Shown here piece after piece: positions 33,120 through 40,968 of a stretch of 64,000 nt of DNA. The notes under the pieces are model-generated. The model saw only the letters and a program-made list of their open reading frames with translations. It ran no database searches and was not told where the DNA came from. Location: contig CALHAH010000013.1 of the NCBI GenBank assembly GCA_937934115.1, positions 1-64,000 on the forward strand. Reading direction: 5' to 3'. Both the position numbers and the translations under genes were made by a program. Within the stretch, counting starts at the first letter, position 1, and each line of letters opens with the position of its first letter. This DNA comes from an uncultured Thermoanaerobaculum sp. GTDB lineage: Bacteria > Acidobacteriota > Thermoanaerobaculia > Thermoanaerobaculales > Thermoanaerobaculaceae.

Positions 33120-34295
33120 TTAGCTGTCCCAAGGGAGGGGTGCCGCCCAGTGGCTTTGGGCTTGGTACTGGAGGCGCCGGGCCCAGCCCTCCACGTCCAA
33201 GGGCTTCTCGGCTTCCTCACAGGCTTTTGGGGTGGTGCGGGTGGCAGGGTGCAAAGGCTGGAGGAACGAGCAGCAGTCTTGGTGGGGAAGGATGGAGATT
33301 TCAAAGGTTCCGGCACGAGTGGCAATATCGATGATTTCCTGCTTGTCCAAACCCACCAGCGGACGCAGTACGGGCATGTGGGCTACGCGATCAATGGCCG
33401 CGAGGTTTTCCAGGGTTTGCGAGGACACTTGGTTCAGCGATTCGCCGGTTACCAAGGCCAAACACCGGTGCCGACGGGCAAGGCGCTCGGCGACCCGCAG
33501 CATCATGCGGCGGTAAAGGATCACCCGTAAACGCTCCGGCGCTGCCCGTGCCACCTCTTGCTGAAACTCGCCAAAGGGCACCAAGGTAAGGCGTGCTTGC
33601 CCTTGGTAACGAGCCAAAACCCGCACCAGCTCTTCCACCTTGCGGATGGAGGCCTCGGTGGTGTAGGGGGCAGAGTGGAAGTGCACAAACTCCACCTTGG
33701 CACCTCGCTTGAGCGTCAAAAGCGCTGCCACCGGTGAGTCAATCCCCCCGGAAAGCAGGACCAACGCTTTGCCCGAAGTTCCCACGGGTAAACCCCCGGG
33801 TCCGGCAACCTCCCCCAGGGAAAGGTAAATACCATCGCTTTGCACGTACACCCGCACTACGGTATCGGGGGCGGTGAGGTTGACCTGTTTTTTGGTGCGG
33901 GCCTTGATAAAAGCCCCGAGCTTTCTTTGGATTTCTTCGGAGGTAAGGGGGAAGCGCTTATCCGAGCGTTTGCAGCGTACGGCAAAGCTTGCGCCTGCGA
34001 GGGAAGCGAGACGCGCTTCCACGGCTTGTTCCAGCTCTTGGTAGCTGGTGCCCGCCCAAAGGGCGGGGATCAAGCCGGCAAGCCCAAAAACCGTGGCCAG
34101 CCGCGGCTGGATTTGTCCCCATGGCACATCTTGGCTAAAAGCAATAACTACCCGGGAGGGGATGGTGAGGGAAGCCACTGGGAGCCCTTCCAAGGCCCGC
34201 TTGATGTTGGCCAGCAGTTTGCGCTGGAAAAAAGCGCGGTTTTGTCCCTTGAGGATAATCTCGTGATAGGTGCCGAGAACGTACCGGACCTGCAT
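33120..34295 (-). CDS. thiI: ThiI-type tRNA 4-thiouridine synthase
   Basis: Protein of 391 residues: a ferredoxin-like and THUMP region (residues about 1-165), then a PP-loop ATPase domain with LLSGGIDSPVAALL, FVHFHSAPYTTEASIRKVEEL and GESLNQVSSQTL. The C-terminal ILPHQDCCSFLQP-x-HPAT motif is that of short ThiI proteins, which lack the rhodanese domain of the E. coli enzyme. It adenylates U8 of tRNA for sulphur insertion. GGAGGGGG lies just before the ATG. tRNA-Arg lies downstream on the same strand. Confidence 0.92.
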   Translation of the reverse strand: MQVRYVLGTYHEIILKGQNRAFFQRKLLANIKRALEGLPVASLTIPSRVVIAFSQDVPWGQIQPRLATVFGLAGLIPALWAGTSYQELEQAVEARLASLAGASFAVRCKRSDKRFPLTSEEIQRKLGAFIKARTKKQVNLTAPDTVVRVYVQSDGIYLSLGEVAGPGGLPVGTSGKALVLLSGGIDSPVAALLTLKRGAKVEFVHFHSAPYTTEASIRKVEELVRVLARYQGQARLTLVPFGEFQQEVARAAPERLRVILYRRMMLRVAERLARRHRCLALVTGESLNQVSSQTLENLAAIDRVAHMPVLRPLVGLDKQEIIDIATRAGTFEISILPHQDCCSFLQPLHPATRTTPKACEEAEKPLDVEGWARRLQYQAQSHWAAPLPWDS

Positions 34296-34352
34296 GCCCC
34301 CTCCGCCGGGAAGGCTAGCACAGCACTTTGGAGGGTCTAGCTGTAAGGGCTG

Positions 34353-35240
34353 CTACTCAGGGGCGAGAAACGTGAGCTTCCAACCAGGAGCCCCCAGCTC
34401 GATCACGTCCCCCGAGGCCAAAAGCTGCTCCACCACCTTTTGTCCGTTAACAAAGACTCCATTATTGGAGCCCAAATCCCGGACGGTGTAGCCGCGCGCG
34501 GAAAGGAAAATTTCCGCGTGCTGACGGGACACCGAGGCTTCAGCAATGCAAATGTCGTTGCGGGGGGAGCGGCCAATGGTAGTCACTTGCGCTTTAAGCT
34601 GGAATTCCTGACTTACGCCCTCGGGGGTTTGCACCAAGAGGCGGGGCATGGCAAGGGCAATGGTGGCCCCAGCTTCTTCGGGGGGCGGGGTGGCCAGGGC
34701 CAGGGCTTCGGTGGTCTCCACCGACGGTGGCGCCGCTGCCTCTTCCCTTTCCTTGTGAGGTGGTGGGGGTGGAGGTACGACCCCCCCTTCGAGTTCACTT
34801 TCAGAAAGCACCGCTTCCAGGAAGCGCTGGCGCAGGGCCCCAGCTTCGGCCAGGTGACCTTCCACCTCGGCTACCTCTCCCTCGGCCTGAGCCAAGAGTT
34901 CCGTAAATTGGGACTGGGTGTACTCGCCCAAGGCGTTGCGAAACTCCACCTCTTCCTTGGCCAAACGCGCCGCGTTGAGCTTACGCTCCAACTCGGTAAC
35001 TACCATTTTGAGCCGTGCATACTCGCGACGAGCTTTTTCCAAAAGGGGGCGGGCTTGGCTTTCCAAGGCAGCAAAGCGCGCCTCGTAATCCTTGCGCACA
35101 CGGGTGTAAACTTCCTGGGAAACCCGGTCCTTCATGGCCACCATGCGCTCCAACCTTTCCTTGAGCGTAAGCTGTTCAGCTTTCAAGCTTTGCAGCTGCT
35201 CAATGGGTGATGTATCAATGGCCTCCAGCTCCTTGAGCAT
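34353..35240 (-). CDS. Coiled-coil protein with C-terminal FHA domain
   Basis: Cytoplasmic protein of 295 residues: a long coiled coil (residues about 10-155), a Pro/Glu linker with a run of Pro near 163, then an FHA domain that would bind phosphothreonine. FHA residues are intact: TTIGRSPRNDICIAEASVSRQHAEI and LGSNNGVFVNGQKV (residues about 225-280). It is divergent from the pseudokinase gene, and a joint signalling role is a fair guess. It lies 57 bases upstream of thiI on the same strand. Confidence 0.85.
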   Translation of the reverse strand: MLKELEAIDTSPIEQLQSLKAEQLTLKERLERMVAMKDRVSQEVYTRVRKDYEARFAALESQARPLLEKARREYARLKMVVTELERKLNAARLAKEEVEFRNALGEYTQSQFTELLAQAEGEVAEVEGHLAEAGALRQRFLEAVLSESELEGGVVPPPPPPHKEREEAAAPPSVETTEALALATPPPEEAGATIALAMPRLLVQTPEGVSQEFQLKAQVTTIGRSPRNDICIAEASVSRQHAEIFLSARGYTVRDLGSNNGVFVNGQKVVEQLLASGDVIELGAPGWKLTFLAPE

Positions 35241-35431
35241 GGCTTCCTCCTTTACCTGATACGGAGCACAATAAAACCCTCAATGTAAAGTGCACCTCGC
35301 ATTTGCTTCATGCTAGCACGGGCGGGAGCAAGGTCAAGGGCGAGCCCTCGTCGGTCCGGGCTTTTCAGGCGGCGCTGGCCTCTAAAAGTGGTAAACTCGG
35401 GCCGGGAGCCAGCAACGAAAGAGGGGCGGGC

Positions 35432-37810
35432 ATGGAAAAGCTTCCCGACGATAGACTCGCTGAAAGCTACGACCTGGAAGGGGTCATCCAAGCCGCGGAA
35501 GCCACGGTTATCTTCCGAGGGAGGGCCCGGACTTCGGGAGATCCGGTGGTGGCCAAGGTGCTCCGCCTTGCCGGCGCCGGTGTGGGTGAGGTGCACCGTA
35601 TACGTTTTTTAAAGGCGGTCAGCGCCCTCATCAAAAATGTGCCGGCGGGGGTGCCACCCCTTAAGGATGCGGCGTGGGGGCCGGACGCCGCTGTCTTGCT
35701 CTTCGCACCGGTCCCCGGGACGCGTTTGACGCAGCTCGCAGGCCTCACCCCATCGCAAGCGGCGCACATCTTGGAATTGGCAGCGGCAAGCCTGGCGAGC
35801 CTCCACGAGGCGGGGGTGGCCCACGGCAACTTGGCCCCTGACAACATACTGGTGACCTCGTTGGAAAGGGTGTACCTCACGGGTTTGGGCTGGGGATTTT
35901 TGCGTATGCCTACCTCAGGGGCACCCTTTGCTGCACCTGAGCTGCGGAAAGCCGTGGACGTGGCCGAACCCCAGCGGTGCGACGTGTTTTCCTTGGCGCA
36001 GGTGGCCGCCGAGCTGTTCGGCGCTTGCGTGAACTACGAGGACGAGGAGGCGCAGGTTACGTTGCCCCAAGCCGTGCGCGCACAGCTTCAGCATTGGGAG
36101 GAGCTGGAGGCGTGCCTTTCCCGCTGCCTGCACATGGACCCCTTCGAGCGTCCGGCAAAAGTTGCTGAGCTCCAGCGAGCCTTGGCGGTTTCGGTGGTGC
36201 TTGGCGCTGCTGAGGAGGAAGGGACGGTTCGCCTTCTCCCGGAGGACGAGAGTCGCCCGGTGGCAGCGGAAGGCGAACACGCGAGTACGGTCATTTTGGC
36301 AGCGAACGCCCTTTCCGAAGGTGCAGCCGCCGAGGTGGCAAAAACCATGGCGCCGCCGCTTTCCCCTGCCGGCGAAGAAGCGCACGGGCTACAAACTGGG
36401 GGTGGCGAGGAGGGCTCCCCGGAGCCAATCCCCGAAGGACCGGCAGCTCCTACCCCTCCCCCAGAAGAACCCGCTGTTCCTGCTTCACCGCAGCCGCCCG
36501 CCTCCGTGGCGTCCCCTGGCCCTCCCGTGGTTATGCCCAAGCCTGCTCCCTCCCGGAGCAAGCTTTTGTGGATTGCGGTGACGGTGGCAATGCTGGCGAT
36601 GCTGGCGGTCCTGGCGTTGTGGCTTTTTTCGGGCAGTCGCCCCACCTCTATGCCGACCCCAACGCCGATTCCTTTCCGCCCCCAGCCCAAAGCGGTGCCT
36701 ACCCAGGCGCCGGTGGCGTCTGGACTAGCGGTGCTCCTCTCCCGGGGCGAAACGCTGGCCGCCGCTGAACAGTGGGAGGCGCTTCGCGATTTGTTGGCAG
36801 GGGTGCCGGAGGCGAGCCTTGCGCCGGATGAAAAGACCAGGTACGAAGGGTTACGGTCGCGACTGGCGGCGTTTGATCGCCAGCGGGCGTTGACGGACCT
36901 TCGCCGGTTTCTCAAGGCGGGCGATGTGGCCGGCTTGCGCCGCACACTCCGCGATTTTGAAGCTACAAAAACCGGGGAAGAAGCGCTTTCCGCTGAGGAC
37001 CGAAAGCTTTTGGTTCAAGCGCGAAGTATCAATCAGGTTATGACGCGCCTTACGCAAGAAGAAAAAGCGCAACGTTGGGAACAGGTTTTTGTGGAGGTGC
37101 AAAACCTTGAGCGCTTGATCCCGCAAACTCGTGAGGCAGCAGCGGCGCAAGAGCGAGCTGCGCAAGGCCTGGAGCAGCAAGCGTACGTGGCAGAGCGGCA
37201 GGGGAACTACCAGCAAGCTTTAGCTATCTTGCAAATTCTTGAGCGTTACGTGCCGGCGAGGCCAGGGCTTGCCGAGAAGATACACCGTTTGCGGGAGGTC
37301 CAGGCTCGCCAGGAGCAGCTGCGTAGGGTCTTGGAGAAAGCTGCGCAGTTGGGCAGCGAGGGCAAGCCTGAGCAAGGTTTGGCGTTGCTGGCGGATGTTC
37401 CCCCAAATGCGGGCGTGGCAGGCGAGGTGGCAAAACTGAAGGAAAAGCTCACGGAGCAGCTTTTGGCTTTGGACGCCGGTGCTCCTGCGGTCACCCCCCC
37501 AGCTCCGGGGTATAAGTGGGAGTACCAAAAGGGACAGGTGGCTAAAGTGGAGGTTAAGGCCAGCGATGATTACGCCGTGGCGCGGGTTACACTGTTTTTC
37601 CGCAAGAAAGGGGAAAAGAGTTACCGGTCCTTACCCATGAGCAAGACCTCCGCTGGCACGTACGTTGGCGAAATTGTCCCCGCCACCCACGGCAACGAGG
37701 ACCTGGAGTTTTACGTTTTGGCGGAGGACCACTCTGGGCATCAGGGTTTTCTAGCCAGTCCCGAGCGGCCCCAGGAGGTGCGGCGCAAACGCGGTCTCTT
37801 CGGCTTTTAG
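35432..37810 (+). CDS. Membrane pseudokinase with periplasmic Ig-like end
   Basis: Protein of 792 residues. Residues 1-290 have a Ser/Thr kinase fold: VVAKVL keeps the ATP-binding Lys, but the catalytic loop reads HGNLAPDN (HRD Asp is Asn) and the DFG site reads GLG, so it lacks both key Asp. An acidic, Pro-rich linker follows, then one membrane helix (WIAVTVAMLAMLAVLALWLF, about 378-398), a coiled-coil or TPR-like region (about 430-700) and an Ig-like end (VEVKASDDYAVARVTLFF to YVLAEDHSGH). It probably senses or scaffolds rather than phosphorylates. The start ATG has GAGGGGCGGG before it. The kinase call rests on fold motifs. Confidence 0.75.
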   Translation: MEKLPDDRLAESYDLEGVIQAAEATVIFRGRARTSGDPVVAKVLRLAGAGVGEVHRIRFLKAVSALIKNVPAGVPPLKDAAWGPDAAVLLFAPVPGTRLTQLAGLTPSQAAHILELAAASLASLHEAGVAHGNLAPDNILVTSLERVYLTGLGWGFLRMPTSGAPFAAPELRKAVDVAEPQRCDVFSLAQVAAELFGACVNYEDEEAQVTLPQAVRAQLQHWEELEACLSRCLHMDPFERPAKVAELQRALAVSVVLGAAEEEGTVRLLPEDESRPVAAEGEHASTVILAANALSEGAAAEVAKTMAPPLSPAGEEAHGLQTGGGEEGSPEPIPEGPAAPTPPPEEPAVPASPQPPASVASPGPPVVMPKPAPSRSKLLWIAVTVAMLAMLAVLALWLFSGSRPTSMPTPTPIPFRPQPKAVPTQAPVASGLAVLLSRGETLAAAEQWEALRDLLAGVPEASLAPDEKTRYEGLRSRLAAFDRQRALTDLRRFLKAGDVAGLRRTLRDFEATKTGEEALSAEDRKLLVQARSINQVMTRLTQEEKAQRWEQVFVEVQNLERLIPQTREAAAAQERAAQGLEQQAYVAERQGNYQQALAILQILERYVPARPGLAEKIHRLREVQARQEQLRRVLEKAAQLGSEGKPEQGLALLADVPPNAGVAGEVAKLKEKLTEQLLALDAGAPAVTPPAPGYKWEYQKGQVAKVEVKASDDYAVARVTLFFRKKGEKSYRSLPMSKTSAGTYVGEIVPATHGNEDLEFYVLAEDHSGHQGFLASPERPQEVRRKRGLFGF

Positions 37811-37824
37811 TTGACAACCCTTGC

Positions 37825-37853
37825 TTGACCCTTATTTGGGGCGGCGCTATATT
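37825..37853 (+). promoter_or_regulatory. Strong sigma70-type promoter of the barrel gene
   Basis: TTGACC (37825-37830), 17 bases, TATATT (37848-37853): the best housekeeping-type promoter in the window. It starts 14 bases after the pseudokinase stop, so the barrel gene and probably the STAS gene form a separate unit. Confidence 0.75.
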
Positions 37854-37890
37854 TCTCCCAGGCATTTTGGCGCGCAAGAAAGGGGGCAGT

Positions 37891-38565
37891 ATGCACTTCC
37901 GTATGCTGTGGGTGGGTTCCCTAACCATGGGTTCTGTTTTGTCAGCGCAAACGCCGCGGGTGGAGCTGGTTCCCAACATTGGCTACGCGTGGGGTGGCCA
38001 AATTCGGGTGGAAGAAAGGGCCTTTCAGTTCAAAGACCTGAACGTGGACATCTCCTCCGGAGGGAGTTACGGGCTCACACTGGATGTGCCGTTGGGTTCT
38101 TCCCTGGCGGGTGAGCTTTTGGTGGTGAGGCAGGAAACCCAGCTCAAGGACAACCAGGGGCTTTTTGGCGAGGTGCCTGGGGGGTTCGTGGAACCCGGGG
38201 ACAAGCGCATTTTGGACGTGGAGCTCACCACGGCCCAGGCTGGCCTGGTGTGGGTGGTAAAACACGGGCCCACCCGTTGGCATTTGGCAGGTGGTTTGGG
38301 TATTACCCACGTGAACTTTCTCTTGCCGATCCCCTCGGATACGGTGATGTCGTACAGCTTCGGTGGCGGTGTGCAATGGGAACTCTCGGAGCACTTGGGT
38401 TTCCGCTTGGAAGGCCGCTACTTTGCGGCCAACACCGACGAGGCGCTGCGGTCCACCTATACCTTTGCTAACCCCGATTGCCGCGCTCCCTGCTCCTATA
38501 CCTTCTCTTACAAGGACTGGCTTACCCAAACCTGGTTTGCCGCCGGCGTGGCGATTCGCTTTTAA
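37891..38565 (+). CDS. Outer-membrane beta-barrel protein
   Basis: Protein of 224 residues with a signal peptide (MLWVGSLTMGSVLSAQ) and a pattern of alternating residues, Gly and aromatics (ELVPNIGYAWGGQI, HLAGGLGITHVNFLL, FGGGVQWELSEHLGFRLEGRYF) ending in VAIRF, a C-terminal Phe as in outer-membrane barrels. One Cys pair (CRAPC) sits in a predicted loop. It resembles OmpA/OmpW-like barrel families in style but I assign none. It has a strong promoter of its own and a GGGGGCAGT site before the ATG. Confidence 0.7.
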   Translation: MHFRMLWVGSLTMGSVLSAQTPRVELVPNIGYAWGGQIRVEERAFQFKDLNVDISSGGSYGLTLDVPLGSSLAGELLVVRQETQLKDNQGLFGEVPGGFVEPGDKRILDVELTTAQAGLVWVVKHGPTRWHLAGGLGITHVNFLLPIPSDTVMSYSFGGGVQWELSEHLGFRLEGRYFAANTDEALRSTYTFANPDCRAPCSYTFSYKDWLTQTWFAAGVAIRF

Positions 38566-38600
38566 TGACGCGCGCGGATGGCGGGGAGAGGTGCTCGCAA

Positions 38601-39017
38601 ATGGTTCGTGAGTGGGAACTGCGGGAGGAGGCGGGAGTTAAAATCCTCAGCCTCAATCGCGAGCTGGACACTGAAGGCCTTTCCTCGCTGGAGGGGGTGC
38701 TGGCACCGTGGCTTACCGCCCCCAAGACCCGGATCGTAATGGATCTTGCCGCGTGTCCCCAGGTTACCAGTGAGATGCTAAGGCTCTTTTTGGTAGCAGC
38801 CCGCCGGTTGGAAACGCAAGGAGGAGGCTTTGCTCTCGCGGCACCCAATCCAGATGTGCAGCGTTTCCTTGAGCTTTCTGGGGTAGCCAAGCTATGCCGC
38901 GTGTTGCCGTCGGTGTCCGAAGCACTGGTGGCTTTGAAGGGCGACGACCGCATGGAGGTCCTGGCGCAAGCGGTGCTCGCCCTGCTGGCGCGGGCTGAGG
39001 CCCGAGGAGGGTTTTAA
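38601..39017 (+). CDS. STAS-domain protein
   Basis: Protein of 138 residues with a STAS fold, as in anti-anti-sigma factors: LREEAGVKILSLNRELD, then RIVMDLAACPQVTSEMLRLFLVAARRLETQGGGF (residues about 36-69) and FLELSGVAKL. The phosphorylatable Ser/Thr position after MDLAACPQV is followed by TSEML, which keeps a hydroxyl residue. I start at ATG 38601 behind GGGGAGAG; ATG 38565, joined to the previous stop as TAATG, is also possible. No partner anti-sigma kinase is in the window. Confidence 0.7.
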   Translation: MVREWELREEAGVKILSLNRELDTEGLSSLEGVLAPWLTAPKTRIVMDLAACPQVTSEMLRLFLVAARRLETQGGGFALAAPNPDVQRFLELSGVAKLCRVLPSVSEALVALKGDDRMEVLAQAVLALLARAEARGGF

Positions 39018-39760
39018 GGGTTATGGAACTCCAGCTCCACAAGGCCAAAACGCACGCGGTCACCGTGCGAGAGGGGGCGCTCCTCGCCGGCGGCCAGTCG
39101 TTGCCCGTTCACAAAGGTACCGTTGCGCACGCCCACTTCCTCGCGCACGTACCATTGACCATCCCGCAGGAAAAGCGTGGCGTGCCGGCGACTGGTGGTT
39201 TTTTGTGGGTCAACAACGGAAAGGTCCACGGCGGGGACCAAGCCAGTTACCGGGTCTTTTCGGCCCACGCCGTTTTCCTTTTGGGTGGACAACAAAAAGC
39301 GAGCGTTGGTGCCCACGTGGAGAAGGCATGGGGCCGAGGTCTCCAGGGCCCTTTCTGGTGGCGGCGGTTCAGGTACCGTTGCTGGCGCTTCCAGAGGTTG
39401 CGGCTGGGTGCTGCGCAGCCGGTGGCAGAGCTTGCGCAGCATGCGCACGGCAATTTCCGGGTTGTGGCGGATGAGCTGGTCAAAAGTCTGGCGATCAATG
39501 CGCAGCAATTGACACGCGGTAACCGCGCGGGCCGAAGCGGTACGCGGGAGGTCCTCCAGCACTGCCATTTCCCCAAAAAAGTCACCTTCCTCCAGTACCG
39601 CCAACAACACTTCTTTTTGGCCTTTTTGGGTCAGGATTTCCACCTTACCTTCCTGGATGATAAACATCTCGCTGCCGGCCTCCCCTTGCCGGAACACGTA
39701 GGTGCCGGCTGGGTAGGTTACCTGCAGGTCTTCCAAAGCCGGGGCGTCAGGTGCATGCAC
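39014..39760 (-). CDS. Cyclic-nucleotide-binding plus FHA protein
   Basis: Cytoplasmic regulator of 248 residues. The first half is a cyclic-nucleotide-binding fold: FRQGEAGSEMFIIQEGKVEIL, GDFFGEMAVLEDLPRTASARA. The second half is an FHA domain: the SRRHA core (TTSRRHATLFL) and VRNGTFVNGQRL. The usual N-terminal GRS of FHA reads LSVVDPQK and is degenerate. I chose the GTG at 39760 because GGGGAGG lies 8 bases upstream; the frame extends to a GTG at 39853, through a region of basic low-complexity sequence. It is divergent from the sigma54 activator gene, so it may feed a signal into it. Confidence 0.8.
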   Translation of the reverse strand: MHAPDAPALEDLQVTYPAGTYVFRQGEAGSEMFIIQEGKVEILTQKGQKEVLLAVLEEGDFFGEMAVLEDLPRTASARAVTACQLLRIDRQTFDQLIRHNPEIAVRMLRKLCHRLRSTQPQPLEAPATVPEPPPPERALETSAPCLLHVGTNARFLLSTQKENGVGRKDPVTGLVPAVDLSVVDPQKTTSRRHATLFLRDGQWYVREEVGVRNGTFVNGQRLAAGEERPLSHGDRVRFGLVELEFHNP

Positions 39761-39867
39761 AGCGGTTTCCTCCCCCCATGCGGTTTCCTTCCTGTCAAAC
39801 CTACGCTTGCCTGGGCGCGGCGTCAAGCGGGGCTGTCTTCGTGAATAGTTCACGCTTTACGGTGCCT

Positions 39868-40968
39868 ATGCCGGTCATTGACTCCTCCCCCGAGCAATGG
39901 ATGGTTCCGCTTGCGAGAACCGTGTGCCGGCTTTCGCGACGAGTATGGGGAAATGATGGGGCAGTGTGCCTGGTGGGGCGTTCGGAAGCGCTTGTGCATC
40001 TTTTGGAGAAGATTGCCAAGGTTGCGCCGTTTTCCGAACCGGTTCTGCTTTTGGGGGAGTCCGGAACCGGGAAGGAGCTTTTGGCAAAGGCACTTTACCT
40101 CTTGTCGCCACGGCGGAATGGGCCGTTCGTGCCGGTAAACTGCCCGCAGTTCGAGGATGGAAACCTTACAGTGAGCGAGCTTTTTGGGCATAAGAAGGGT
40201 AGCTTCACCGGTGCCATTGCTGATCGCAAAGGGGCCTTTGAAGTGGCCAGTGGGGGGGTAATTTTTCTCGATGAGGTGGCGGATTTGCACCTTTCAGCGC
40301 AAGTGATGCTGCTGCGAACCCTGGCCACTGGCGAGTTTCAGGCCTTGGGTGATTCCAAGTTGCGCCGCGCTGACGTACGGGTGGTGGCCGCTACCAATAA
40401 GTCCTTGGAGAACCTGCGGATTGGGGATCGCTTCCGCGAGGACCTTTACTTCCGGTTACGTTACTTTCGCTTGCAACTTCCGCCTCTCCGTGAGCGGGCG
40501 GATGACTGGCTGGACTTGGTGGCGTTTACCATAAACTGCCTTGCCGCCAAACACGGCGTGGAGAAGGTGCTGTCGCCAAAGGCCATGGATGTACTGGCGC
40601 GCCACTCCTGGCCAGGCAACGTTCGGGAGCTCATTAGCGTGGTCACAATGGGGTACGCCATGGCCGCGGGGCGCAGCATTGAGCCCGAACACTTTATCGA
40701 GCTTTTGGGTGAAGACCCGGCGCCCCGCCGACGGGTAGAGGATGAGCTCGTGCGCCAGCTGGTGGAAAAGGGGGACTTTTGGCGTCTGGTGCACGATGCC
40801 TTTTTAAGACGTGACCTCAACCGCGCGCAGGTTCAGCACATTATCCGCTGGGGGCTAGCCCATAGCGGTAACTCCTACAAGCGGCTTTTGCAGCTGTTTC
40901 ATTTGCGCGAGAAAGACTACCAACGCTTCATGGATTTTTTGCGGCACCATCGGTTAAAGCCCATATGA
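39868..40968 (+). CDS. Sigma54-dependent transcription activator (AAA+)
   Basis: Bacterial enhancer-binding protein of 366 residues. The AAA+ core is complete: Walker A GESGTGKELLAKAL near residue 63, the sigma54 contact loop GSFTGA (usually GAFTGA) in ELFGHKKGSFTGAIADRKGAFE, Walker B GGVIFLDEVADL, arginine finger region FREDLYFRLRYF, and SWPGNVREL. There is no receiver or sensor domain before it. The C-terminus (NSYKRLLQLFHLREKDYQRFMDFLRHH, about residues 333-359) is Fis-like in position. The start is unsure (ATG 39868 or GTG 39841). The HAD-kinase gene overlaps its stop (ATGA), linking it to the lanthipeptide genes. Confidence 0.88.
   Translation: MPVIDSSPEQWMVPLARTVCRLSRRVWGNDGAVCLVGRSEALVHLLEKIAKVAPFSEPVLLLGESGTGKELLAKALYLLSPRRNGPFVPVNCPQFEDGNLTVSELFGHKKGSFTGAIADRKGAFEVASGGVIFLDEVADLHLSAQVMLLRTLATGEFQALGDSKLRRADVRVVAATNKSLENLRIGDRFREDLYFRLRYFRLQLPPLRERADDWLDLVAFTINCLAAKHGVEKVLSPKAMDVLARHSWPGNVRELISVVTMGYAMAAGRSIEPEHFIELLGEDPAPRRRVEDELVRQLVEKGDFWRLVHDAFLRRDLNRAQVQHIIRWGLAHSGNSYKRLLQLFHLREKDYQRFMDFLRHHRLKPI

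Noticed and set aside
35432-37810. Active Ser/Thr kinase or a LanKC-like enzyme
   Set aside because: The HRD and DFG Asp residues are missing and there is no LanC-type zinc motif.
39841-39853. GTGAA-TAG-TTCAC palindrome between the divergent regulators as an operator
   Set aside because: Five-base arms are too short to support a site, and it lies at possible start codons of both genes.
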